Origin: Hymenobacter cavernae
GTDB taxonomy: Bacteria; Bacteroidota; Bacteroidia; Cytophagales; Hymenobacteraceae
Direction of reading: 5' to 3'
Assembly: GCF_014641455.1 (NCBI RefSeq)
Contig: NZ_BMHT01000001.1
Location: 248,001 to 312,000 of the forward strand
Length of the DNA: 64,000 nucleotides
The position numbers and the translations under genes are program-made. How positions within the stretch are numbered: the first letter of the stretch is position 1; every line of letters begins with the position of its first letter. A model generated the notes under the pieces. The model was not told the origin of the DNA, made no database searches, and was given only the letters and a program-made list of their open reading frames with translations. Shown piece after piece: positions 10,301 to 19,221 of this stretch.

Positions 10301-10525
10301 GTAGCACTGTCGTACACCCTACCGAGCAAGTGGCTCACGAAAACTCCTTTCGGCGCCCTATCAGTAGGTCTTACAGGTCGCAACCTTGCGTTGTGGAGAG
10401 CTAAAGAAAACACTTACGTGGACCCAGAAACCTCGAACTTCGGCAATGGCAACGTGCAGGGCTTCGATTTCTCCGGCTCTCCCTCGTTGCGCAGCTTCGG
10501 TGCTAATCTGCGCGTTACCTTCTAG
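7313..10525 (+). CDS. SusC/RagA family TonB-dependent outer-membrane transporter
   Basis: Second SusC paralogue, 1070 residues. It has a signal peptide (ITTLLQQAVAQ), a carboxypeptidase-like regulatory domain (TVSGRVIDRSTNEGLPGVTV), a plug domain starting LNEVVVTALG and ending with the signature ALYGSRAASGAIIITTKSG, and a barrel ending FGANLRVTF. It imports a ligand across the outer membrane using TonB energy and works with the SusD protein encoded 21 bp downstream. Compared with the minus-strand SusC at 3299, the N-terminal 90 residues are very similar while the extracellular loops differ, as expected for paralogues with different ligands. The ligand is unknown. Confidence 0.95.
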   Translation: MKKLILLCFFLITTLLQQAVAQDRTVSGRVIDRSTNEGLPGVTVLVKGTTVGGATNSDGTFSLSVPATGNTLIFSSIGYITLEQAVASGPMTVSLSTDTKQLNEVVVTALGIEKEKRTLGYATQTIEAAQLTQGRDRSVLNELQGKVAGVQISNASGGVGSSTRVVIRGNKSFTGNNQPLYVVDGIPIDNSSVGSGDNLNNGVDTGNRANDINPEDVESVNILKGPAATALYGSRAASGAIIITTKSGRSAAKRGRKAEVTFTSSYVIDDILFLPKFQNEFGQGFPQNGFARVSDTRENTSWGPRFDGQDRVWGQIINNQQQSKPYVGLKNNVRDFFDLGKTWTNTVSLGGGDAKTNYIVSASNVQQSGITPGTKYERSSVKLGGETHLTNKITSSFTATYTRTGSDQAVTGQGNNSIYDQLIQTPRDISLLDLRDLNNPFNNINGYYSPYTVNPWQILHDNSFHNDVDRLVGNTQLGYQFNDHFKVNYRIGMDTYSDRRKQFSARRDLAPGTQNASGNTSSNGYYEETQINYNELSSDLIATYNGNITEDITVSALLGQNFNQRRYDQTSIATNNLVSNAFGPTLLNNANTGYLNPLANPSTASVGTPHYLRRIVGVYSTVDFGFRDYLFLGLTARNDWSSTLPSSNRSFFYPAVNLGFVFTDLLGLKENAYFNYGKLRANVAQVGNDASPYLTGSTFSVASTTNGYSGGTLQFPLGNVVGYSQGNTIGSPTLQPEITKSLELGTELHFFQDRLTADVSVYDTRSTKQIVTIPLSPGSGFTGLVGNVGEIQNKGIEVLLSGTPVKVGGFTWDLSVNYTKNVSKVLSIIEGIDEINLGGLGGVSLVARKGEPYGVFRATDILTNEAGQVVVAATTGVPLASEVKSLGTISPRYSAGLNSTFSYRGLSLTVVVDTKQGGKIYSRTRGTQRFAGTAPETLINDRQPFIVANSVIQNADGSYSPNTTPTTAFDYFSALEGAGGPPGTNIIDASYTKLREVALSYTLPSKWLTKTPFGALSVGLTGRNLALWRAKENTYVDPETSNFGNGNVQGFDFSGSPSLRSFGANLRVTF

Positions 10526-10546
10526 TCGTTCGATCCTTAGAATCTC

Positions 10547-12022
10547 ATGAAAAAAATACATAAAGGTTTAGTTGCTCTGGCTTTAGCAGGCGCAACAGGC
10601 CTAACAGCCTGTGAAAAGCAGCTTGATATAAACGTTGAGCCGACCCGACCTGGCACGGCCAGCCCCAATCTGGTACTGCCAGCCGGTACCGGTAACTTGC
10701 TCTACGTAATGGGGGCACCTTTCAATATTGCCGGTAATTTCTTCGCCCAACACTGGACGGAAAGCTTGCTAGCTAACCAGTACAAGGATTATGACCGGTA
10801 CCGCATCGGTCAGACCACCTTCGATAGGCAGTACCAGGACCTGTTCACCGGTGCGCTGAAGAACTTCCGCTATGTGATGGACCGCGCCAAAGGCGACAGC
10901 TCAAACTATGCTGCCATCGCGGGCCTGGAATCAGCTTATACCTACCAGGTACTTAGCGATGCCTACGATCAGATTCCCTTTACGGAGTCGTTGCGGGGAG
11001 CTTCCAACACGCAGCCGAAATTTGATGAGGGTTCAGTAGTATATGATGGCCTTATCACGCTGATTGACGAGTCTCTGGCTAAAATTAACACGACCACCAA
11101 TGTTGCCGTTGGACCACAAGATCTTGTGTTCAGTGGCGATATGGAGAAGTGGCGTCGGTTTGGCAACACGCTGAAGCTTAAAATCTATCTGCGGCAGGTA
11201 TATGCTCGTCCTACTGTGGCGGCGGCAGGCATTCAGGCGCTTTATGCAAGTGGTGCTCAGTTTCTGGGGGCAGCCGAAGATGCTCAGGTAACCGGCTTCA
11301 CTACCGTTTCGCAGAACAGCAACCCGCTGTATCTCACCGAAGTGTACTCTAGCTCCGGCATTGCAAACAATATCATTGCCAGCCAGACCAGCATTGGTTA
11401 TCTGACTGATACAAATGATCCTCGTATCGACGACTTTTTCAGCCGTCCGGGCAGCACGACTACCACCGCTACTACAGCCAACCACGTCGGAACGCCCCAA
11501 GGGCAGGCAGTAGCCGGCGGATCGGCGGCTATTTCGACCAGGTCGAGGCCTAATCTGGTGAAAATCGCCGGGTCTTCTGCCCCCGTTATTTTCATCAGTG
11601 GTGCGGAGAGCTTGTTCCTACAGGCAGAAGCTGCCCTACGTGGCTACGCAGCTGGCGCCAACGCTCAAGCTCTTTACGAGCAAGGTATTGCCGCTTCGTT
11701 TGCTCGGGTAGGTCGGACATTGCCAGCTACCTTCCTGGCTAGCCCGCTGGTTAGCTTCACAGCAGCTACTACTTTCGAAGCCAAGCTCGACCGCATCATT
11801 ACGCAGAAGTGGGTATCGTTCAACGGCTCGGAAGGCTTTGAAGCCTGGACTGAACTGCGCCGGACGCGGTATCCTTCGTTCATTGCTCCGTCACCAGCCA
11901 GTGAGCTGCCAGCCGGTGTTATCGTTAAGCGTTTTCTGTACCCTACTTTGGAAACTCAGCGCAATTCAAATGCGCCAGCAGTGGCTTTAGCAGATGTGCC
12001 TGTTTGGTGGGACAAGAAATAG
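10547..12022 (+). CDS. SusD/RagB-like nutrient-binding outer-membrane lipoprotein
   Basis: A 491-residue partner of the SusC encoded just upstream. The signal peptide ends in the lipobox GLTAC, with Cys at residue 22, followed by EKQLDINVEPTRP, where the usual NP motif is altered to EPTRP. The tail SEGFEAWTELRRTRYPSF and the sequence RFLYPTLETQRNSNAP are typical of the SusD_2 group, which keeps R-x-LYP-x-(S/T)E near the C terminus. Outer-membrane, outward-facing. It lies 21 bp after SusC and 25 bp before a third lipoprotein gene, so the three genes form one operon. Ligand unknown. Confidence 0.92.
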   Translation: MKKIHKGLVALALAGATGLTACEKQLDINVEPTRPGTASPNLVLPAGTGNLLYVMGAPFNIAGNFFAQHWTESLLANQYKDYDRYRIGQTTFDRQYQDLFTGALKNFRYVMDRAKGDSSNYAAIAGLESAYTYQVLSDAYDQIPFTESLRGASNTQPKFDEGSVVYDGLITLIDESLAKINTTTNVAVGPQDLVFSGDMEKWRRFGNTLKLKIYLRQVYARPTVAAAGIQALYASGAQFLGAAEDAQVTGFTTVSQNSNPLYLTEVYSSSGIANNIIASQTSIGYLTDTNDPRIDDFFSRPGSTTTTATTANHVGTPQGQAVAGGSAAISTRSRPNLVKIAGSSAPVIFISGAESLFLQAEAALRGYAAGANAQALYEQGIAASFARVGRTLPATFLASPLVSFTAATTFEAKLDRIITQKWVSFNGSEGFEAWTELRRTRYPSFIAPSPASELPAGVIVKRFLYPTLETQRNSNAPAVALADVPVWWDKK

Positions 12023-12047
12023 TCAACATTCCTAATCATTTCCGGAC

Positions 12048-12701
12048 ATGCGCAAACTCAGATTTTCTTTTCTTAGCCTTTCCATCCTACTCTCAATTGC
12101 TGTTTCCAGCTGTAAAAAAACAGAAACCGAGAACTTATCACGGGTAAAAAACTACGCCGCGATTACCCTCAAAGGCCCAGCCCTGACGAGCATCAACGTA
12201 GGTGAAGCTTACACAGATCCTGGCGCGTCAGCTACTCTTGATGGCGCTGAGATTACAACGCAGGTAGTGGGATCCGTCAACAATAAAGTGCCTGGCTTTT
12301 ACACGATCCAATATCGTGGTGCCAACACTGAGGGCGACACGGTTGCAACCAGCCGCGTAGTAGCCGTTGTAGATCCTGCCGTGAACAACATTGACCAGAG
12401 CGGCACCTACTTACGGACTGGCTTCACGCCTTCTATTGTTAAGAAGATCGGCAAAGGCCTTTACACAACTAGTAACCTAGGTGGCGTCCTGGTTCCATCC
12501 ACGGCTCTTTTTCCGGCCTACTTTGCCCAGTTGACGCCTACCCGCCTGGAGTTCCCATCGCAGCAGGTTCCCGGCGCTGGCACGGTAGACTTCACCGGAG
12601 ATGCTGCTGTATTCAATTCCAGCGGAATTGTTACGCAGTTCTCGTATTCAGTAATCAACCCCCTATTCGGCACTGCAACCCGCACTTTTGTGCGACAGTA
12701 A
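12048..12701 (+). CDS. SusCD-operon lipoprotein with Ig-like (DUF5011-type) domain
   Basis: A 217-residue lipoprotein, with the Cys at residue 22 (SIAVSSCKKTET). Residues about 42-110 (LKGPALTSINVGEAYTDPGA and onward to VVAVVD) match the DUF5011/BT_2262-type immunoglobulin fold that often occurs in surface lipoproteins of Bacteroidota. The C-terminal half is beta-rich and has no recognised domain. It is the third gene of the SusC-SusD unit, 25 bp downstream of SusD, so it probably assists ligand capture in the way SusE/SusF proteins do; this is inference from position. The stop at 12699-12701 touches the long terminator hairpin at 12700-12775. Confidence 0.8.
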   Translation: MRKLRFSFLSLSILLSIAVSSCKKTETENLSRVKNYAAITLKGPALTSINVGEAYTDPGASATLDGAEITTQVVGSVNNKVPGFYTIQYRGANTEGDTVATSRVVAVVDPAVNNIDQSGTYLRTGFTPSIVKKIGKGLYTTSNLGGVLVPSTALFPAYFAQLTPTRLEFPSQQVPGAGTVDFTGDAAVFNSSGIVTQFSYSVINPLFGTATRTFVRQ

Positions 12702-12775
12702 AAGCCAAGGTCTTCAGCAAACAAAAAGGGCAGCGAAATCGCTGCCCTTTTTGTTTGCTGAAGACCTTGGCTTTT
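12700..12775. terminator. Very long perfect bidirectional terminator hairpin
   Basis: Bases 12700-12736 and 12739-12775 are perfect reverse complements, a 37-bp stem with a 2-nt centre. The stem core is GGGCAGCGA/TCGCTGCCC, flanked by AAAAA and TTTTT, with a second gene-distal part AAGCCAAGGTCTTCAGC. It lies between the convergent genes ending at 12701 and 12840. The stem is far longer than termination needs. Confidence 0.85.
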
Positions 12776-12839
12776 TTCAAGCAACAGTTACTGTTTATCG
12801 GATATAACGGAAGCTTTTCTGCAGGCTCTGAGTACTTGC

Positions 12840-13280
12840 TTAACCTCCTTGCACCGTTGGTCCACGGAACTCACGGTCGCCAACGAACGTGCATTGCTCA
12901 GGATCATCACCATCTAACGTATACTTGATGGTGATGACAGAACCTTCCAAAGTACCTGTAGCAGTTATGTTGCCTTTATACGTTTTACCACCCGCTACAT
13001 AGCTGTAGGGCGTAGGAGGCAAGGTGATGGTGTTGCCGCTTACAGTAGCTTCATAGACGTCGCCAAGTCCATACAGGTTGGAGATGAATACTTTACCATT
13101 CTTAGCATCCGATTGGTTATAGATATCAACGGTATAAGGTTCGCTATTGCATGGTTCTTCACCATAATAGCTTCCTGCTACCGGAGAAAGAATGGTAACA
13201 TCCGCATCATCCTTTTGACAGGAACTCATGCCCGCAAATAGTAGGCAAGAAGCCAATAAGAGTACTCTAGGTTTTTTCAT
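12840..13280 (-). CDS. Small hypothetical lipoprotein
   Basis: A 146-residue protein with a lipoprotein signal (LLFAGMSSC, Cys at residue 21) followed by an acidic tether QKDDADV, which is common for surface-exposed lipoproteins. The mature part is beta-rich, with alternating strands such as GSYYGEEPCNSEPYTVDIYN and NGKVFISNLYGLGDVYEATV, and resembles small lipocalin-like or calycin-like Bacteroidota lipoproteins; I cannot assign a family with confidence. Two Cys (in EPCNSE and EQCTFVG) could form a disulfide. It stands alone between two SusCD loci on the opposite strand, so a role in the same uptake systems is possible but unproven. Confidence 0.7.
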   Translation of the reverse strand: MKKPRVLLLASCLLFAGMSSCQKDDADVTILSPVAGSYYGEEPCNSEPYTVDIYNQSDAKNGKVFISNLYGLGDVYEATVSGNTITLPPTPYSYVAGGKTYKGNITATGTLEGSVITIKYTLDGDDPEQCTFVGDREFRGPTVQGG

Positions 13281-13684
13281 GTTAACTCAATTCCTTGGAA
13301 AAATCAAAGTTTAAGTTTGAAGGTAGCGCTTTTTTTGAAGTCAAGAAAGTTGCATCCTACTTTTTACCCGATAGTATGACAATACCTCGCAAGAATATGA
13401 TTATTCCATTTTCAAGATTAACATAGCTTATACTTATTTTCTGTAGCTTGTACTACCTTCCTAAACCTAGGTTCTAAGAAAGGGTATCTTGGACACCCCT
13501 AAGGCCATTAGGAAACAATGATTATGTGTCACAAGGCCTGTTACGACAGTCATAGGTGCGCTTATTTGCAGATTTTTTATAGAAAGAGTTGACAGATTGC
13601 GAGAATATTCAAACCATTAGTATTTTAGCAATCTTAAAAGATGGGTAAGCCACCCATCAATCCATTTCTTCAAACCTTTTTTGC
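13281..13684. other. Intergenic promoter region upstream of third SusC gene
   Basis: A 404-bp divergent gap between the lipoprotein gene and the third SusC gene. It is A+T-rich and contains one CCTAGG near 13466. No ORF, hairpin or confident promoter motif was found; the promoters of both flanking genes should lie here. Confidence 0.45.
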
Positions 13685-16600
13685 ATGAAAAGAATCTTAC
13701 TCATGAGCTTGTTGCTCATGGTCATCCTGCTTCAGCAGGTGGCAGCCCAAAACCGGAGTATCTCCGGCAGAGTAACAGATCGACAAACAGGCGAGGGCTT
13801 ACCAGGTGTAACGGTGCTGTTAAAAGGAACTAGCAATGGTATCTCAACTAACTCAGAGGGCACCTATAACCTAAGCGTGCCGGAGGCTGGTGGAACGTTA
13901 GTATTCAGCTCTATTGGTTTTACTACCACAGAGCGTTCAATTGGCACTGACAACCAGATCAATATTGCCCTAGGTTCTGACAGCAAGCAGCTTAGCGAAG
14001 TTGTTGTAACAGCGCTAGGTATTGAACGTGACAAACGTTCATTAGGTTATGCAACCCAAGAAATCAAAGCGGAGCAAATTTCGCAGAAGTCAGAGCCAAA
14101 CGTCCTAAGTGCTTTGCAGGGCAAGGTCTCGGGCGTTAGAATCACAACTGCCAGCGGCTTACCTGGTTCCTCTACGAACATCAACATCCGGGGTATCACT
14201 TCGCTACAGGGCAATAACCAGCCTTTGTTCGTTGTAGATGGCATTCCGATTAGCAACGACCTAGATCGTACCTCTAACACACTTTTTGGCGCGCAACAGT
14301 CCAACCGTGCTTTGGATATAGATCCAGAAAACGTAGAAAGCATCAACATCCTGAAAGGACCAGCCGCGGCAGCTCTTTATGGCTCCCGAGCTTCCGCAGG
14401 TGCTATCATCATCACTACCAAGTCAGGGCGTAACATAAATAAGAAGCTGGAAGTGACCGTTACTTCTGGTTTCTCGCTGCAAAACGTATATGGTCTGATG
14501 GACCTGCAAAATGACTACGGTCAAGGTACTAACGGCACTAACGTCCTAACTAATGGTGACCCAAACACAGGTGTTACCACATCGTGGGGCCCCCGGTTTG
14601 GCACGACGCCTACTCTTGCTAACGGACTTCTATTAGCGGATGGCTCTACCCTCGACTACCGCGCTTACCCCAACAATACAAAAGACTTTTACCGTCAAGG
14701 CCACATCTGGCAGAATGGGGTAAATATCGCTGGTGGTAACGCAGACCAGAACTTGTCCTTGAATGTTAATAACACTGCTCAGCAAGGCATTACGAAGTTC
14801 TCGAACTTGAACCGTACTAGTGTACAGCTAGCAGGTAACACCAAACTCATCAACAAACTACGTGCTGGTGGATCGGTCAATTTCATCCAAAGCAACCAAT
14901 TAGGCCCGCAACAAGGCAATAGCGGGTCGCCTTTTGGTCGTCTTAACGTAGTACCACGTAGCTATGACCTGCAGGGCTTGCCTTATATCGACCCAATCTC
15001 CAAGCGCAGCGTTTTCATTTCCACAGCTACTGAAAACCCTTACTGGAGCTTAGAGCGAAACTCCACGCGCTCAAATGTTACCCGCTTTATCAACGTAGCT
15101 AACCTAAGCTACGAGGTAGCTCCTTGGTTGAACATTGCTTATCGGGCAGGTTATGACACTTACACCGACCGGCGGAAGCAGATTTATGACGTAGGTTCGA
15201 TTCGTGCCTCCTCTGGGCAGGTAATCGACCAAACATTCTGGCGCAGCGAATTGAACGGCGACTTGTTAGTGACGTTGAAGAAGGATAACATCTTCACCGA
15301 AGGCTTTAATGCAAACCTGTTGCTAGGTCAGAACGTGAACCAGCGCCGTATCCAGACGATTACCTCGCAAGCTGGTGATCTGATCTTCCCTGACTTCTTC
15401 AACTCATCAAACGCTAAAGTGTTTACTGGCTCAGGTGAGACCAGCGAAATTCGTCGCTTGCTAGGCTACTACGGCCAGTTGTCACTCTCTTACAACAACT
15501 ACTTGTTCTTAGAACTGACAGGGCGTGCTGATGAGTCCTCCACTTTGCCGAAGAACAATAACACGTTCTTCTATCCCTCTGCTACTCTGAGCTTCGTATT
15601 TACCGATGCGTTTAAGATCTCCAACGATTTCTTCTCGTACGGTAAAATCCGCGCTAATGCATCACGTGTTGGACGTGACGCTCAGGTTTACAGCCTGCAG
15701 AGTACTTATGGCTCAACTGGTACCGTGGGCAACAACGTAGCCAGCATTACTTTCCCCGTTACGGTAAGCAGTGGCACTTACGCTGGTTTCGATTACACAA
15801 ATACAGCGGGTGGTGGCTCAGTTCTGACTCCAGAATTCACGAAGTCTTACGAAATCGGCACTAATCTAGGCTTCTTTAATAACCGCATCAGTCTGGAGGC
15901 AACATACTTCAACACGATCAGCGAAAGCCAGATTGTTCCTGTATCAACGGCTCCTTCGTCCGGCTTTATCCAGCGTTATGCAAACGTAGGCCGCATGGAT
16001 AACAAGGGCATTGAGGCTCTGGTGAATATCACACCTATCAAGGGAACAAACTTCCGTTGGGATGTCACGGCTAACTACACCCGTATCCGCAACAAGGTAA
16101 AATCAATCTCAGAAGGTGTAACCGAATCGCAGATCAATGGTAATATCTTCTCTGGCTCTAGTCCTTCTTTCGTGGTTGGCAGAGCTTACGGTGTAATTCG
16201 TGGTCCAAAAAAGCCGCGTGTTGAAGATCCTTCCAGCCCCTACAACGGCCAATACATCATCAATCCGACGTCGGGCTTATTTGCTCCTGAGCTGACCAAC
16301 CAAGTGATTGCCGACCCCAACTTTAAGTGGCAAGGTGGCATCACCAACACCTTTAGCTACAAAGGTATCTCTGCGTCGTTCCTAATCGACGGCAACGCAG
16401 GTGGCGACGTTCTTTCATTCACTGCTGGCCAGTACAAGAGCTTAGGTGCTCTGAAAGAGACAGGTGTAAGCCGTGAGCTTCCTCGCATCATCCCAGGTGT
16501 TATTCAAACCGGTACTGGTGCTGATGGCAAACCAACATATAAGCCTAACAACATCCAGGTTGATGCCCAATCGTATTGGGGTGCACTTGGAAGTTTGCAA

Positions 16601-16864
16601 AGCGACATAAACATCTATGACGCTACCGTCGCCCGCCTTCGTGAAGTTACCCTAGGTTACTCGCTGCCAAAACAATGGCTTGAGCATACACCTTTTGGCC
16701 AAGCTAACATTTCAATCTCAGGACGCAATTTGTTCTACTATGCGCCTAATGCTCCATTTGATCCAGAGGTAAACACGCAGGGTGCTGGCAACATCCGTGG
16801 TCTAGAGTTGCAAGGCTCGCCTAACGCCCGCAACTACGGCGTCAACATTCGCTTTACCCTCTAA
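13685..16864 (+). CDS. SusC/RagA family TonB-dependent outer-membrane transporter
   Basis: Third SusC paralogue, 1059 residues. The signal peptide (LLMVILLQQVAAQ) is followed by a regulatory domain (ISGRVTDRQTGEGLPGVTVL), a plug domain opening with LSEVVVTALG and ending ALYGSRASAGAIIITTKSG, then a barrel ending GVNIRFTL. It works as the outer-membrane channel for the SusD partner encoded 20 bp downstream. Its N-terminal part is nearest to the SusC at 7313, including the shared segment VVTALGIE followed by KR-[TS]-LGYATQ, which supports tandem duplication of a SusC-SusD-lipoprotein unit. The ligand is unknown and no degradative enzyme is encoded nearby. Confidence 0.95.
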   Translation: MKRILLMSLLLMVILLQQVAAQNRSISGRVTDRQTGEGLPGVTVLLKGTSNGISTNSEGTYNLSVPEAGGTLVFSSIGFTTTERSIGTDNQINIALGSDSKQLSEVVVTALGIERDKRSLGYATQEIKAEQISQKSEPNVLSALQGKVSGVRITTASGLPGSSTNINIRGITSLQGNNQPLFVVDGIPISNDLDRTSNTLFGAQQSNRALDIDPENVESINILKGPAAAALYGSRASAGAIIITTKSGRNINKKLEVTVTSGFSLQNVYGLMDLQNDYGQGTNGTNVLTNGDPNTGVTTSWGPRFGTTPTLANGLLLADGSTLDYRAYPNNTKDFYRQGHIWQNGVNIAGGNADQNLSLNVNNTAQQGITKFSNLNRTSVQLAGNTKLINKLRAGGSVNFIQSNQLGPQQGNSGSPFGRLNVVPRSYDLQGLPYIDPISKRSVFISTATENPYWSLERNSTRSNVTRFINVANLSYEVAPWLNIAYRAGYDTYTDRRKQIYDVGSIRASSGQVIDQTFWRSELNGDLLVTLKKDNIFTEGFNANLLLGQNVNQRRIQTITSQAGDLIFPDFFNSSNAKVFTGSGETSEIRRLLGYYGQLSLSYNNYLFLELTGRADESSTLPKNNNTFFYPSATLSFVFTDAFKISNDFFSYGKIRANASRVGRDAQVYSLQSTYGSTGTVGNNVASITFPVTVSSGTYAGFDYTNTAGGGSVLTPEFTKSYEIGTNLGFFNNRISLEATYFNTISESQIVPVSTAPSSGFIQRYANVGRMDNKGIEALVNITPIKGTNFRWDVTANYTRIRNKVKSISEGVTESQINGNIFSGSSPSFVVGRAYGVIRGPKKPRVEDPSSPYNGQYIINPTSGLFAPELTNQVIADPNFKWQGGITNTFSYKGISASFLIDGNAGGDVLSFTAGQYKSLGALKETGVSRELPRIIPGVIQTGTGADGKPTYKPNNIQVDAQSYWGALGSLQSDINIYDATVARLREVTLGYSLPKQWLEHTPFGQANISISGRNLFYYAPNAPFDPEVNTQGAGNIRGLELQGSPNARNYGVNIRFTL

Positions 16865-16884
16865 TAGTGCCACTCAGACCAAAT

Positions 16885-18477
16885 ATGAAATCACATAAAA
16901 TCATAGGGTTCACCTTTGCGGCAGCAGTTATTCTAGGAATTACTAGTTGCGACAAGGACAAATTCTTGGATGTAAATACTGATCCGAATAACCCTTTAGT
17001 AGCTGCGCCTTCTAACTTGCTGCCTAGTACAGCCATTACTACTGGTTTTGCTAATGGTAATGAAATAAATCGCATCACTTCGCTGCTCGTCCAGCATGTC
17101 GCAGGTACTGGTACTCAAAGTGCTCCTCAAGATGTTTACAACATCCGTGGCGGCTTGGACAATCAATGGCAGAACGAGCTTTACGCGGGAGCTTTGCAGA
17201 ACGCGCAAAGCATGATTGAAGCCGCCGACCGGCTCAATAGTCCAGCTTATGCTGGCATTGGCAAGCTCCTTAAGGCTTATAATTTTGCAATGACTACGGA
17301 TTTGTGGGGAGATATCCCTTATTCTCAAGCACTGCAAGGCTTAGGAAACCTTCAACCACGGTTCGACACCCAACAAGACATTTACAAGGGAAATGCAGCA
17401 CTAGGCGTTCAAAGCTTGTTCGACTTAGTGAAAGAAGGCCTTGCCGATCTTGATAAGACGAGCACATTTAATCCCAGCGGTACTGACGATCCTATCTATG
17501 GCGGAAGCTTAGTTAAGTGGAAGAAGATGGGTAATACGATGTTGCTAAAGCTAGCAAATACTGTTAGCCGTCGTGATCCTGATTTAGCTAAGTCTATTAT
17601 CAATGAGGTGCTGAACAAAGGAGCTGCAAGCTATATTTCGGCCAACGCAGATGATTTCGAAGTGCCTTTCGGATCATCGGTAGGCAGCCGGAATCCCATT
17701 TATACCTTCAACTACGACAATAGGACTACTGACATTCTACTAAGTCAGCGATTGTTGGATAGCATGGCAGTGCGTAATGACCCACGTCTTCCCTTCTTTT
17801 TTACTACTACTCCAACACCGGATTTGAAGTCCAACCCACAGGTAAATCCAACAGGTACTACTACTACCTTACCTGGCCCTACTGCTGGCACATTCCTCAC
17901 GTTTACTGGCTATCAAAACGGTACTCCTGGTGCAGGCCCAGGCGTCTTGGCTAATCGTTCCCGTTATGGTTCTTATGTGATAGGATCTAGTACGACCCCA
18001 GGAGGTGTGGGTGGTGCTCCGATTCGTCTGCTTACGAACTTTCAACGGTTATTTATCCAAGCTGAGTCAGCTCTTATCCTAGGTACTCAAGGTGATCCAC
18101 AGGCCTTACTGCGTGATGCCGTACGCGCTTCCATGGTGAAAGCTGGTGTGGCTGATGTAGCTGTTACGGCTTATTTTGCTGCTAACCCTACGCTCGTAAC
18201 CCTATCCGGGCGTACAGACGCTGCTTCCAAGCAAAAGGATCTTAACAAGATCATGACCCAAAAATGGATTGCTTGGGTAGGTAATGGTTACGAGGCGTAC
18301 AACGACTACCGTAGGACTGGCTTCCCACGTTTGGCACTCGCCCTGAATCCGCAAGGTGACAATGGTACCCTACCTGTTCGATTTGTGTATCCAGCTTCGG
18401 AGAGTTCGGGTAACGCCAACAACACGCCTAATCCACTACCGGGCACTGCGGAAAGAGTATGGTGGGATATCGACTAA
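16885..18477 (+). CDS. SusD/RagB-like nutrient-binding outer-membrane lipoprotein
   Basis: A 530-residue SusD-like partner of the SusC gene ending at 16864. ATG 16885 is preferred to GTG 16867, because MKSHKIIGFTFAAAVILGIT directly starts a signal peptide with lipobox ITSC, Cys at residue 22. The mature start DKDKFLDVNTDPNNPLVA carries the typical SusD NP motif. The C-terminal region has NGYEAYNDYRRTGFPRL and VRFVYPASESSGNANN, the SusD_2-type signature. It lies in a SusC-SusD-lipoprotein operon. A Thr/Gly/Pro-rich loop around residues 310-350 is probably a surface loop. Ligand unknown. Confidence 0.92.
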   Translation: MKSHKIIGFTFAAAVILGITSCDKDKFLDVNTDPNNPLVAAPSNLLPSTAITTGFANGNEINRITSLLVQHVAGTGTQSAPQDVYNIRGGLDNQWQNELYAGALQNAQSMIEAADRLNSPAYAGIGKLLKAYNFAMTTDLWGDIPYSQALQGLGNLQPRFDTQQDIYKGNAALGVQSLFDLVKEGLADLDKTSTFNPSGTDDPIYGGSLVKWKKMGNTMLLKLANTVSRRDPDLAKSIINEVLNKGAASYISANADDFEVPFGSSVGSRNPIYTFNYDNRTTDILLSQRLLDSMAVRNDPRLPFFFTTTPTPDLKSNPQVNPTGTTTTLPGPTAGTFLTFTGYQNGTPGAGPGVLANRSRYGSYVIGSSTTPGGVGGAPIRLLTNFQRLFIQAESALILGTQGDPQALLRDAVRASMVKAGVADVAVTAYFAANPTLVTLSGRTDAASKQKDLNKIMTQKWIAWVGNGYEAYNDYRRTGFPRLALALNPQGDNGTLPVRFVYPASESSGNANNTPNPLPGTAERVWWDID

Positions 18478-18515
18478 TAACAGCCCACACGGTAAAATTC
18501 CAACTTTCGCTTCTC

Positions 18516-19151
18516 ATGAAAAATAATATAGCAAAGCTGCTTACCCTCTGTCTGCTCTCATTGGGCACCGTTGCCTGTGAGAAGGACTATGGTGTCAACC
18601 TGGGACCAACGGAAGACAGTATAGCACCTATTCCTGTAACCGTAACGAATGCTACCTACTTTGAGCGGTACGCCATCGTAACAGCTAAAGCCCCTACTAC
18701 CACAGAAGCAGGTGACTTTTCTATTACTTTTGAGATTCCCGCTGACAAAGGTCGTATCAAGGAAATCAGCCGAGTTGTGACAGGTGCTGCTGGCTTGACG
18801 TACTTACAAAGCAGTGTTCGCAGCACAATAACGACACCACCACGCAGCATCACGCCAGCTGAGTTGTCTTTGAATTACAACGGAAATGCCGCTTCGCCAG
18901 GCACTAACCCGGTTTTGGGCAATGGCACAAACTCTATCACCTTCACGTCTAGCCTACGAGCTTATAATACGTATCGTAACCGGGTAGGCCCACTGTTAGA
19001 TGTTGGTGCTACTGGCCTAGCTTTGATTGGACCAGCACCAACCGTAGCTACTTCAGTAACTGCTCCTACACAAATCAGGATGTTCTTCCTGATCACGTTA
19101 GAAGACGGCACAGAAATAATTCCGACTGAAGTGCGAGTACGGGTAATATAA
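18516..19151 (+). CDS. SusCD-operon accessory lipoprotein, family unknown
   Basis: A 211-residue lipoprotein. The start at ATG 18516 is preferred to an earlier in-frame start at 18459, which overlaps the SusD gene, because MKNNIAKLLTLCLLSLG begins a signal peptide with lipobox TVAC, Cys at residue 21. The mature protein is beta-rich (TVTNATYFERYAIVTAKAP, FSITFEIPADKGRIKEISRV) and looks like one or two immunoglobulin-type sandwiches, but I do not recognise the family. It takes the third-gene place in the SusC-SusD operon, as the 12048 gene does in the neighbouring one, so it may help ligand capture; that is inference. A long terminator follows directly. Confidence 0.75.
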   Translation: MKNNIAKLLTLCLLSLGTVACEKDYGVNLGPTEDSIAPIPVTVTNATYFERYAIVTAKAPTTTEAGDFSITFEIPADKGRIKEISRVVTGAAGLTYLQSSVRSTITTPPRSITPAELSLNYNGNAASPGTNPVLGNGTNSITFTSSLRAYNTYRNRVGPLLDVGATGLALIGPAPTVATSVTAPTQIRMFFLITLEDGTEIIPTEVRVRVI

Positions 19152-19157
19152 CTTGCT

Positions 19158-19221
19158 CAGACTTATCCTAAGTAAAAAGCCCTCGTCAGTTGACGAGGGC
19201 TTTTTACTTAGGATAAGTCTG
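19158..19221. terminator. Long perfect bidirectional hairpin overlapping a gene end
   Basis: Bases 19158-19188 pair perfectly with 19191-19221 (31 bp, 2-nt centre), with AAAAAGCCCTCGTCA on one side and its complement on the other. It lies between convergent genes; the right arm covers the last codons and stop of the SDR gene that ends at 19208. Confidence 0.85.
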
